Assembly: GCA_030052745.1 (NCBI GenBank)
Contig: JANBVO010000005.1
Coordinates: forward strand, 1,240,001 to 1,304,000
Source of the DNA: Pleurostoma richardsiae
Taxonomy: Eukaryota > Ascomycota > Sordariomycetes > Calosphaeriales > Pleurostomataceae
Reading direction: 5' to 3'
DNA: 64,000 nucleotides
Part shown: positions 1-9,978 of the stretch, in pieces
How positions within the stretch are numbered: position 1 is the stretch's first letter
Layout of the letters: every line of letters begins with the position of its first letter
Notes under the pieces: generated by a model
Told to the model about the DNA's origin: nothing
The model's database searches: none
Seen by the model: the letters and a program-made list of their open reading frames with translations, nothing else
Translations under genes and position numbers: made by a program

Positions 1-1590
1 ATTGAGCGCATGGCCCCCAAGGTTGTCCTCGCTCGTCGGTGCACTGCTGAAGGATCCGCCTGCGGATGATACATGACTTGCGGACCCATGTTCTCCGAAC
101 CCTGGGTCAGTCTCACATGTTTGCAAAGGAAATGGAACCAGGCGCAAGATCCTGTCGCGTCGCGCTCGGTCCCGAAGCTGTGGCTCACGGATTGCACCCG
201 CTCCACCGTAAAGGCCGGCGGAATTGCGAGTGCTCGGAAGAGGCTCACGAACTCATTTCTGGTGCTTTTCTTGGGGAGATCTAGGGGCGCGAAGCTTTCA
301 GTCTGAATCAGTCGCCTGGTCTCTCATCCAGGGCTTCGGGGATAGCCCTACACGATGCGTAGTTCGCATGGTGTTGCGACCACTTGCGGATCAGTGACAG
401 ACGGCAAATAAGTCCAGCCTGGCAGTCCTAAAGCGCGATCATCAGTCAGTATTTTCTCAGGACTACGGTCTCGGAAGCGCAGTACCGCTTCGTTTCTCCC
501 AGATATCCAGTTCGAATTTCGCGGGGTTGGCCAGGGTGTCGCGCTCTGCCGCATCCTCGAACACCCTGTATTCATCCTTGACTCGCGTCCAAGACATCCT
601 GGTAAGAGCATTCGCTGTCGAAGTCGTGGGAAGATGGGTGGGATTCGTCCTAACACTCCATCTCTACCTTGCGTTCTTGACGCTCTTCATCTGTATTCAT
701 CCTCGCTTCGCCTACCCCTTATGGCGGTCCGTGCCAAGGAATATCAGGCATCTAGACCACCAGCACTGCAATCCCTCGTCGTTGTGGCGTCGTGATGTTC
801 CATTCAACCCCGCTATCTTTTCAGCTTCCAGCCCAGCATGATGTTGAAATGATCGCGGTACGCAAGGCTGCCAATCATCCCTGCTTCTGGCCATTCCCAA
901 GAGGTCTCGGCTCGGTATCTGTGCCAGCCCTCATGCAGGCGTCCGTGTTACTGTTTTTACTTATTTCGCTCATGCACGATCTCGGCTCTTGTACCACCCA
1001 CCAGAAACCCCGGAGAGGGTGTGGAGGGTTGCCATTAGGGGAAAGGAGTCATATCACTGTGACAGGAAAAAGGGGCCATGTGCCAGCCACTGTCTCAATA
1101 TATTGGCCCCCAAATCGGCAAAGCGACTGAGGCTGAGAGTTCGAGACTCCCGAATGGTGCCAACTTTTGCTTCTTTCCACCATCATGGAGGCCCAGCCAT
1201 GGGGCATAGCCAATCATGGCGTCTAGTCTTGTCCTACCTCACCAAGCTGTCTAGAACGCCAAGAGCAGCGCGGCATATGCCGTGGATTTGGCTGTGCACG
1301 GAAAGCAGCGTCACGACGCGGATGATGCTGGGCAATCGCGTGAAGAGGCCCGCCCCCCTTTTGAGCCGCATAGTGTCGGGATGCGAGCACAGTTCGGGGT
1401 ATTTAGTCTGCCTTCCTGGCTCCTGACGGGCTTCCACCCCACGCGTCTGTCGCTTCGCGGTGCTGCAGCTTTCACTTCCAAGCACGAGAAATCACGATGG
1501 TAACAAGATCCGTTCTATGCTTGCAGCATTCCCGGAAACTGATGTTGAATAGGCTGAGAAACACGGCGGTGACTTCGATCCTAGTTCGGT
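1..1590. other. No gene recognised, window start
   Basis: Several short overlapping open frames exist on both strands, but none has recognisable protein motifs, intron structure or a consistent coding frame. The stretch may hold the promoter and 5' leader of the HET-like gene that follows, whose true start is not resolved. Confidence 0.4.
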
Positions 1591-4500
1591 ATGAAGCTCT
1601 GGAGAGAATATGAGGTAAATGAACTGACAATCCTTCAGTACAACGCGCAATACAGGGTCCAGACACAGCACGGAGGAGACTTCGTCCCTCCTGTTCCATC
1701 TCCAGTCAGTGCTCTTTTTCTATTCCACCGCTTGTGTCACCGACTTACCTCTCCCGCAGTCCACAGGCTATGCTGCCTATCCAGGCAACGTCACACCGCA
1801 GCAGTCCCCTCCTCCACAAGCAAATGTATACCAGACACCGCCACCCCAGACCACACCAATGACCACCAGTCCAGCACCCGTCCAGATGGCCTACATCCAG
1901 CCCCAGATGTCAGGGCAGTATTCTGCGCAGCAGTACGGGGGCTCTGGCTTCGTGGCTCCGGTACAGCAAACCGGCCAACAACAGGTAAGGTGGCTCTCTG
2001 TCAGAAGCATTCGCACCTGCCTGACGTCCTTCCGCAGGTATATCAGGTTACACCTACATACCAGGTTCAAGCGCAAAGCAGTGTTCAGAACGGTGCTCGG
2101 GTGAGGCTCTTCGATGGCTGCTTCTGTTTGTAAATTATTGAACGTATTGTAGGGCAAGACTGTCGTTACATCCGAAGCTGTCCATGTTGCAGACGCCTTG
2201 ACAACAGTAAACTCCTCAGACGTATGCGTCACAGTCCTTCCACCGTCGTGTACCGACGTGTTTATCTCACTAACCCATCTTGCAGCCTCTCGAAAAGGAA
2301 TTTCCTGTCAGCCTTAAGGACTCTGTCCACATATGGACGACGCAGACCTTCTTCCGATGGAAGAGACCACACCATATCAAGCTTCCGGGGTATCGATACC
2401 AGTCCCCTAAGACCTACCGGCACCGAGACTTTGTGTCCAGGATACATGAGGGGCCTTACGAGGACCGCTACCTCCATCACCACGATGGCCACCTCCGCAA
2501 GCTTATTGTCGCCTCCACGGATGATATCTTCGAAGGGCCTGGCACTTCCACCTGGCGCCGGACCTACGTGCGCAAGGTCTCCCCACTCACTGTCCGTCTA
2601 GCTACCTGGGTGATTGACTTCACGTACGACCCCAATAGCTGGGAGGATTGGGGGATCATGTTGTTAAGAGCATTCCCAGCCGCCCTGGCGATGCAGTTTG
2701 TGGTAAATTTCCCCCCTCGAAAGCGTGTCATTAGTTCATTTGAGCTCACTCGCGTGCTTAGTTCTGGGCAGGCGAACCTGAAAGGTGGGAGTTCGCTGGT
2801 AACTTCGCCCCTGTGCACTACAACTTCTGGGGTGATGCCAAGGTTTGGAGCAACCATCTCGAGAATCGCAAGGGTACCTTGCAGATCGCCGCCCGAGACA
2901 ACGCCGTATATCGCGTGCTCAAGCCTCGCCATCTCTGCTTCCTGCGGAATCCCTATGATGACGAACTCCAGGGCGTCGACGTCCGGTCGGTCGATGAGTG
3001 GGAGCGGACGGACGGACAGGACATCAACCTCGGCTACCTCTTCATCGCATACTCCCAGGAACACTTCAGTCACCAGTCAGACGAGGATTTGGTCGCATTG
3101 CACCACATCGCCGAGACGGCAGCTCGCGCTGCTAAGGTGCCGGCCTATTGGGTAGCCGCCAGCTGCATGAGGGATCATGCACAGCTAGAAGGAGATGTAA
3201 GTCCACGCCAGCTCTTCTCCACTGATGGCGGCTGAGAGCCGCCGTTACGCCGGATTCAAATCTAACAAGTCCAGGTCTATCGCATTTCAGACGTGCTTCG
3301 CGGTGCCCAAGGCATGATCATTGCCGTAGGCCAGTCAAAGGGCAAGGCAGCAATAACCCAAACGAGCACTGACGCTCTGCTCGGTCAGTGGGGTACTCGC
3401 ATGTGGACGTTCCCAGAGGTTCTGCTCAGTCCCGGCCATCAGATCCCAGTTTACACGCGCGGCGGTAATCTGCGGGCTCCACTGGTGTTGAGTAAGAACC
3501 AGTTTGCTGGCCGCGTCTGGGAGAGCTTCGATGCCATGGAGTCCCGGCAGCTGGTCGACCATTACATTGGCAACTTGGGACTCAGCAGGCTCGAGCTTGC
3601 TGTCACGGCCCTCAAATGTCTCTACGCCCGTCAGACCACTGAGCACTTCGCCGGTGACCAGGCATACGCGCTGATGGGGCTGCTGAGACTCCGGCCACAA
3701 GTAGATTCGACCGACTCTCCTTTCCAGGCTTTCGCAAGGTAATTAAGTCCTCTTATTCGCCCTTGCTGGTGAGATCAACGGCCTAACATTCGTCCTTAGG
3801 CTCTCTCTTGCCAATGACTCTGACAAGCTCATTGAGCGGTACATGTGCACCATGCCGCTATCTCTGGACCAGCCGTGGTTCGATATGCGGGACTCTTATC
3901 AGTCTGCCCTTTGGGACATTGAGCCCTACGTCCAAGTCGCCGGCATCTGCGATGACGACACCATCATCCTTGACGGCGCCCGCGGCGTCAGTGTGCGGTG
4001 GAAGTCCTTCTTCCCCGTCGGCTCCTTCACCCGAGCCGCCTGGAAGCGCTACTTCGCCGTCAAGGCCATGGAGAACATGTCGATCTTCTTCATCATCATG
4101 ATCGTGCTCTTCGCGACGGGCCAAATTGCGGGCGGCGTCATCTGCCTCATCATCTATCTCGGCATTTTCTTGTACAGCCCGAAGCTCATACGCACTGTCT
4201 ACGGAGGCAAGTTCGCGGATGTTGCCGCTGTCATGTTCGGCTTTGAGGGCCATCTCAATGCCCCGACCATCGAGCGCGCCATCTTCGGTGGCAACTTCGG
4301 TCGCTTCAGCTGGTCCGAGAACGGCAGCCCCCTGTCGCGGACCTACGTCAACGAGCATGGGGAGCGTATCGGGATGGATCCAACTCGGGACCCGCTTGTC
4401 CGGATGCGGGTCGAGCAGGCCAAGACGGCGAAGCCTGGGGAGATGAGGGTGAGTTTCTTTGACTAAGTCCCATGCTGCTGTCGCAATGCCGCTTCCCCCT

Positions 4501-4807
4501 CTGCAATCGTCTTCTAACTAGGGTTAAACACTAGGTCTTCACGCTCGTAGACACATACAACATGCAGCTGACGCTGTTCGAGGCCGTGCGGCCACCGGTA
4601 TGCTTCTACCTCTGCGCCAGCGAGGGCGGCATGCAGAGGGCCATCGGCTGCTCCTACGACTGGACCACTTCGACCATGTACCGCGAGACGGTGCTCCGGC
4701 TGCCGACCGAGTCCCTCAACCGGATGAACCGCGTCCCGCGAATCCGGCTCGGCATCCAGAGGCCGAACATCCCTACTCCTTACCCTGTTGCCAACAATGC
4801 TGTCTGA
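1591..4807 (+). CDS. HET-like fungal membrane protein
   Basis: A multi-exon gene for a protein of about 900 residues. Exons read as 1591-1704, 1760-1984, 2038-2100, 2153-2221, 2286-~2702, ~2772-3196, 3275-3738, 3800-4448 and 4535-4807. The N-terminus is rich in Pro, Gln and Tyr (low complexity). The central part holds RMWTFPEVLLSPG, reminiscent of the RxWTLQE block of HET heterokaryon-incompatibility domains. Near residue 700 a hydrophobic hairpin (FFIIMIVLFATGQIAGG and following) predicts two membrane segments. As I recall, similar fungal proteins are often labelled 3-hydroxyisobutyrate dehydrogenase, but I see no dehydrogenase motif. The N-terminal exon is uncertain: coding sequence is firm only from the acceptor before 1639. 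The junction between 2702 and 2772 is one base out of phase with the obvious GTAAAT/CAG pair; a GTTTGT donor at 2696 with an acceptor ending at 2784 restores phase. Function unknown. Confidence 0.7.
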
Positions 4808-5443
4808 TCACTGGATGCTGCTATCTTGTTTCATCGTGGTATTAGTCCAGGATATGTGTCTCTCAAATGCGCAGCTCTCGCGGTTCAATATGGTATGCCT
4901 AATTTGTCGGTACTTGGGTAACGAAGGTCTCTGCACTTGGTCGGAAGTACGGACATTGGTCCGCCATGCCACTCCTTGGTGTATCTAAGCAGTTTAGGTA
5001 GTGGTGCAATAAGCTTTCATTGCGATTCTCATACACCATTACAGTATTCTGTGATGACTTCTTTGCCTATGCGAACACAGGATCGTTGTCTCGTATTTAG
5101 CAGAAAACGGCAACAGTGTTTGGCCTCTATTTAATCAGAAAATAGGTGGAAACAACTGTCCGCTTGCTGCTAACGCCACGGGTTACAGAGTCCAAGTCAT
5201 TCCTTCAATTCTTTTCACTTCTCACGGCTGCAGAACTATGTAATCGGTGTAACCAGTGAAAAGACGGGTAGAACAAGCTGGTAGGAAAACAAAAAGCCCT
5301 GCTAGAAGGATGTGCCATCGATTAGTGTCCACTATTCCGAAAAAATTACTTAAATAGAGTTTAATTGGCCATAAGATCACGGACAGTCAATGGAAATCTC
5401 AGTTAATTCTGAAATGTGGATCACGAATTCTCAACAAGCATTG
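4808..5443. other. Intergenic, 3' region of HET-like gene
   Basis: No coding signal seen. It carries the 3' end of the upstream gene and the region 5' of the tRNA gene. Confidence 0.5.
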
Positions 5444-5524
5444 GCCCCTTTGGCGCAATGGCAGCGCGTTAGACTTCTATTAAGAGGCATCTAAAGGTTG
5501 TGGGTTCGACCCCCACAAGGGGTG
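5444..5524 (+). tRNA. tRNA-Arg(UCU): tRNA-Arg (anticodon TCT) with 9-base intron
   Basis: A full cloverleaf can be drawn. The acceptor arm is GCCCCTT against AAGGGGT, with a G-U first pair. The D stem is GCGC/GCGC, the anticodon stem TTAGA/TCTAA, and the T arm GTGGG TTCGACC CCCAC, with G as discriminator. The anticodon TCT lies at 5476-5478. A 9-base intron, TTAAGAGGC (5480-5488), sits one base after the anticodon, the canonical position. The mature tRNA is 72 bases before CCA addition. It decodes AGA codons. A run of six T at 5545-5550 is a suitable RNA polymerase III terminator. Confidence 0.93.
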
Positions 5525-5544
5525 ACTCGTCATCGTCACTTGAC

Positions 5545-5550
5545 TTTTTT
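5545..5550 (+). terminator. Pol III T-run terminator of tRNA-Arg
   Basis: Six consecutive T residues start 21 bases after the tRNA 3' end, fitting RNA polymerase III termination. Confidence 0.6.
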
Positions 5551-5936
5551 GCATATTGTTTTTGCTCGACAGTAAGAGCGTAGGTATGAAAAGCCTATGG
5601 ACGTCAAGATCTTTTTTTTATGTTGGGAGGCGCATTGCCATAGCATAGGTAGACAATCTTCCGCCGTGTCGATGCTTCCTCAAAATCAGCGTTTGTCGAT
5701 TGCCCGGAAAGGCCACGGCAGCACCGCATTCACGGCAGTAAATCCTCAAGAGCTCAGTGCAACGGAAGAACCACGACCCTATGGAATTTGGCACAACCGA
5801 GAGCGCAGGATCGATTCCTTGTTCTCGCTTTACTCTAGAAGAGCACAGGAGAAGTACCGCTCCAGGCGTCATTCACTCGAATAGGGCTCCAACAACACCA
5901 TGAGCAGGACAGGTAGCTCTCTAGTTAAATTTGCTC
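5551..5936. other. Intergenic between tRNA-Arg and scytalone dehydratase
   Basis: No convincing coding sequence. It includes the 3' flank of the scytalone dehydratase gene, which is read towards it. Confidence 0.5.
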
Positions 5937-6646
5937 CTATTGACAGACGACTGCAGCTAAATCCGCTGCCTGCTCGACCTTCTCGACCTTCTCGTCGCCA
6001 AATGCCTCCCGCCCGTCTGCGAAGACCTTGTCGAAGTCATCCTCGAACCACCTGATGTCCGGGGCCAGCCCAGCGAACTTCCACACGCCGTCGACCTTGC
6101 GGTACCAGTGCTTGTTGGCGCTGTGGGCGTGGCCCTTGACCTTCACGTCCTTCAGGGTCTCGTCGACGTAGACCTGGTGCGGTACGCGCAGCTGGTGGTA
6201 GCCGATGACCTCGGTGTCCGACACCTTCTCCCACCGCGTGCCGCCGATGAAGTGCTGTGTCCGCAACAGCGGGTTGCCCAGCACCGCCGGGTCAGAGATC
6301 ATACTGACGAACTCATCGGCTGGCATCGCCTCCCAGAGCTTGTCAAGGAAGGAGCGGTAGTCGATCTACCGAGGCGTCAGCGGCAAAGACTAGAGAGGGA
6401 AAATGCAGCCATCCGGACAGCTCGCCCCAAGGATGGGTCAGGCACCACTTACCCGCAGGGTTGGGGCGATGCATCTGCTCAGCCGCTTCCAGTCCTTGGA
6501 GTCATAGCTATCTGCCCACTCATACACAGCAGCATTGAGGCCGAGATAATCTGCAGAAGTTAGCATGGAGAAAGGAGCTCATTATTCGGTGTGTTAGTAG
6601 ACTCACCCTCGAAGCTGATCTGGTCGTTTACTGGCATGGAACCCAT
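5937..6646 (-). CDS. SCD1: Scytalone dehydratase
   Basis: This enzyme dehydrates scytalone to 1,3,8-trihydroxynaphthalene and vermelone to 1,8-dihydroxynaphthalene in DHN-melanin synthesis. There are three exons on the minus strand (6607-6646, 6453-6550, 5937-6365), giving 188 residues; family members are about 170-220. The start is the first ATG, reading [17 protein letters not shown]. The sequence follows the known family closely: [56 protein letters not shown] and [10 protein letters not shown]. The catalytic residues known for the family (two His, an Asp and active-site Tyr residues) all appear to be present. Both introns are short with consensus ends. No polyketide synthase or naphthol reductase gene lies in this window, so the gene is not in a melanin cluster here. 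Confidence 0.96.
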
Positions 6647-8159
6647 GGCTACGGATAATGTTCAGCTGGTCAGGAGCTTGTGGTCGAGGAACTTCACTCT
6701 CGATCGAGAGATCTTCATCGCGAGAATATGTAACGACATCTCGAGACACAGGTCATCCTTAAATGCTCATCGAGATTGAGCACCCGCTTGCCCTTGTTCG
6801 GTGCGGAGCGCCGGCGGTCCCCAACCCATCCCGTCCCCCGGACTCCGGACATGGTGGGGATGTGCGCCCAACTCCCTTACAGCCCTACTTGCACTAGCTA
6901 ATTTTATGCCTGCGACTCCGCGCCAGTTAGTACTACATTGGGTAGATGGATGCTTGGCAAATAACGAAAGGGAGTGTCGGTTTGATGGTTGTGTGGCCAT
7001 TCCTTGCCTAGGAAGACGCGCCTCTTCAATTGTACATGTGGGAATGCAGAGGCCATTTTGCAGTTAGGGACCGAGCACTACCACATTTTATCTTCTTCTT
7101 TGGGCTCCTGTGAAATGACCATTGTTCAAACGCGAAAACACATTAATACACAGCAAAGGCCATATTTCCGCCGCTGCCACCTACCTAGTAATCATTCAAG
7201 GGTGTGCTCTTCACTTATTGATATTATTGTCCGAGCACTGTGCCTTCTTGCCATGCTCTTACCCATCAGCGGTCATCGTCCGTAAGTACGTTTACTCATT
7301 TCCATTCACAACCACATCCGCATCCTTTGTCCGCTACAGGTGTAGACTCTCTGTGCCGCATCATAGTTCACAACTTGGGGCCTTCCACTGCCCAAGAAAG
7401 CCTGTGTCTGCCCAGTGGAGCTGGTGTCGGGGCTGTTATTAGGGACCTCAAGGCTGTCGGGTATAGCGGCCTGTGATACGGACCGTGTCATCTGGGGGCA
7501 GTGGGAACCACGTTGGGGACCGGGAACGGACTGGGCTTTCTTGAAACTACAAGAAGTGACAGTCCGCTACTGAAAATTGGAGTACATACAACGACTGCCA
7601 GTTGAGACACAGACAAGGTGTAGTTTCAGTCCATGAATTCCCTTGAAGTTGATCTCTCTCGTAGACCTCATTTTCACTCATTCACAGACAGTGAAGGCAA
7701 GAGGCAACCCTCTAACCTTACAGTTCACGACGTTTACGGGAGCATATCCCGGGATGTTCCTTTGGCAGGGGAAGGCATGACAAGGAAGGTATGTAACTTA
7801 GGTAGGTGGTTTTATGTTAGAGATAGAGAAGGTGCCTACCTAAGGCACTTGGGTAAGTAGTCTCGGTAATTTCGAGGGTGTTATGGTTATTCCAAGTTTG
7901 CAGGAAACTTCTATATGAATATGCCCAATTACAATATTTAGGATACTTGTGAGCGTAGGTAGCTATGAATTTTGTCCACGCATTGGATAAAGTAATAACA
8001 TAGGAGGAAACATCATCAACTGGCCAAGTGATTTGGACCAAGGACATAATTATCTACGTACATGGATGGGAATATAAACCTGATCCATTGTAGCCGTCCG
8101 CGAATAGAGGCACTACTCCAACGCCGTCTGGGTGGGAAGCTGAAGGGCTAAAGGCAATG
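6647..8159. other. Intergenic, 1.5 kb
   Basis: No gene recognised. The right part (about 7800-7860) carries ACCTACCTAAGG-type repeats common in intergenic DNA of Sordariomycetes. The left end is the promoter of the scytalone dehydratase gene. Confidence 0.45.
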
Positions 8160-9695
8160 TCACCAATCTGGCGGTATCCAGTAATGCATCCATCGATCGC
8201 TGTCCGCCTCTGCGAACAGCTCAATGGTTCCCTCAACACCCTTTTCACCTACGGTCCACACGCCCGTCTCAACGAGCTCCCTCCACCGATCCAACAGCCT
8301 CTCCAGCCTCTGAGCACGCCACCATTCGCCCCCGAAGGGCTTGAACCCATGCTGAAACAGCTCCGCAACGCTGCCTTCGGAGACGGATTGCCCATCGCTC
8401 TTGCGTGCCCCCTGCCTGCCGTCTACCACCCCGCGCATCCCCAGCGCAAATGGTAAGACCAGTCTGAATCCTTCCTCTGCATAGTCGGTCTCAGACCGAT
8501 CAACGGACTCACTATACAGTCCCGCAGGGATCGAATGGTCGCCGTGGGCCACGCCATCACGGTAAACCTGAACGAACGGGTTGCGGCTTTCATAGGGGTT
8601 GGGTGAATCGAAGTCGGTAGTGCGCCCGTCAGCGGCGGCGAAGAGCAGGACAGGCGGAATGACGACGCCGGCGTCGGATGAGGCATTCATGGTGGTGAAC
8701 CTCTGACTAACCGCGAAAGCCTCCGGGTCGCGTGGGACGAGCAGACCGGGCGCTATGGCGGTGAAGCGCGGTACCGGGAGGGCGGTGAGAAGGGACCGGG
8801 CAAAACATGTCTTGGGGACTGATGCTGCGTCCAGGTCGGCGTCAGTGAGGAGCGGCCCGTCACGGGCGGGAAGGAGGGAGCCCCCGGGCACACGGTCCTC
8901 GATCGCTGCGACCAGTCTGGCAAACGCCGCAATGGTACTGTCCACCTGCCGGGCGGCGTAAGGCTGCCAGGTCCAGGGACCGTACTTTTCGTTTGCAGCG
9001 TCGTCCTGGGAAGCCGTGATCTTGCCGATGCGGACCATCTCGATCCAGTTGCTCAACACCGCCTCAAGAGGATGCCATAAATCCTCATGGTCCTCCACGG
9101 GTAGAGTGAAGCCAAGGTCTTCGATCCCTAGCGCCATGGTGGCGCGATGATGCACCTGGTCGTATATCAGGCCAGCCGCGTGCTCACCCATGCCAACATT
9201 AGTGGAGTAGAGTATCAGGAACCGGTCATGCTCCCCGTCATTCTCGGGAAACAGGCCATTGTCGTAGGGAAACATATCTGACGGCTGCGCGATCCCCGAC
9301 ACCCAAAAGAAGAATGGAACCTCGAACTGGTCGGCCATAGTAACTGAATCTAAGAACGCCACCAGCGATGCGTCGAGACGCCGACGAAGCGCTTCGGCTT
9401 CGTCCTGGTGGACGTCAAAGAAGGATCGTTGCGGAAGGCCCTCCAGTGGCCGGCCCGAAGCAACCCAGCCGTAGTGAACAAGGCGATTGTGCAACTTTGC
9501 ACATCTCTCATGATCCAATGTATCATTGCTGCGATCTAGATCGGGGTTCCTCGTCACCAAAGCCTCATCGAAGGCTAGGAGTCGAGAGTCCATGCTCTTA
9601 GCGGGACGGTTCACCGTAACAATGCGATGGGGTCGGTAGAGGCACGCTAAAATAACCACCAAGGCGGTCACAAATAGCCGGCGAAGAAACGGCAT
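8160..9695 (-). CDS. Membrane-anchored protein of unknown function, intronless
   Basis: One uninterrupted frame of 511 residues from an ATG at 9695. Residues about 4-20 form a hydrophobic stretch (FVTALVVILACLY) after a basic MPFLRRL start. This suggests a signal anchor or signal peptide, with the rest facing the secretory lumen or outside. The remainder is acidic and well mixed in composition, with coding-like codon use and no low-complexity tracts. It contains FFFWVSGIAQPSDMFPYDNG and several His/Asp-rich stretches, but I recognise no family or catalytic motif. I cannot assign a function. The length, the lack of stops and the N-terminal signal argue that it is a real gene. It is transcribed in the same direction as its FATP-like neighbour. 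Confidence 0.75.
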   Translation of the reverse strand: MPFLRRLFVTALVVILACLYRPHRIVTVNRPAKSMDSRLLAFDEALVTRNPDLDRSNDTLDHERCAKLHNRLVHYGWVASGRPLEGLPQRSFFDVHQDEAEALRRRLDASLVAFLDSVTMADQFEVPFFFWVSGIAQPSDMFPYDNGLFPENDGEHDRFLILYSTNVGMGEHAAGLIYDQVHHRATMALGIEDLGFTLPVEDHEDLWHPLEAVLSNWIEMVRIGKITASQDDAANEKYGPWTWQPYAARQVDSTIAAFARLVAAIEDRVPGGSLLPARDGPLLTDADLDAASVPKTCFARSLLTALPVPRFTAIAPGLLVPRDPEAFAVSQRFTTMNASSDAGVVIPPVLLFAAADGRTTDFDSPNPYESRNPFVQVYRDGVAHGDHSIPAGLYSESVDRSETDYAEEGFRLVLPFALGMRGVVDGRQGARKSDGQSVSEGSVAELFQHGFKPFGGEWWRAQRLERLLDRWRELVETGVWTVGEKGVEGTIELFAEADSDRWMHYWIPPDW

Positions 9696-9978
9696 GGATG
9701 CAGCTATCTCCGGTAAGTCTGAGCGAGAGGAGATTTTGACAAGTTTTCACGAAGGCAGTTGTCCGTGCATACGCCTGGAGCAACAGACGGTAGATAGATC
9801 CGATCAAGTAATCTGAGCCAATCACGTCCGGAGTTCACAACTGTGAGAGTGAGGGTTCTCCATTCTCTGTTCACCTGCCTAAAGTCTTGATCTGAGGATA
9901 CTCGCTGATCTCTTTGCTCGATACTCGCCTGCAGTGGGCTTCGTGGTCTCACATTTTGCTTTGCTACCTAGAGTCACT

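Noticed and set aside
989-1426. 145-codon plus-strand open frame
   Set aside because: No recognisable motif and no supporting splice structure; overlapping frames on both strands look equally open.
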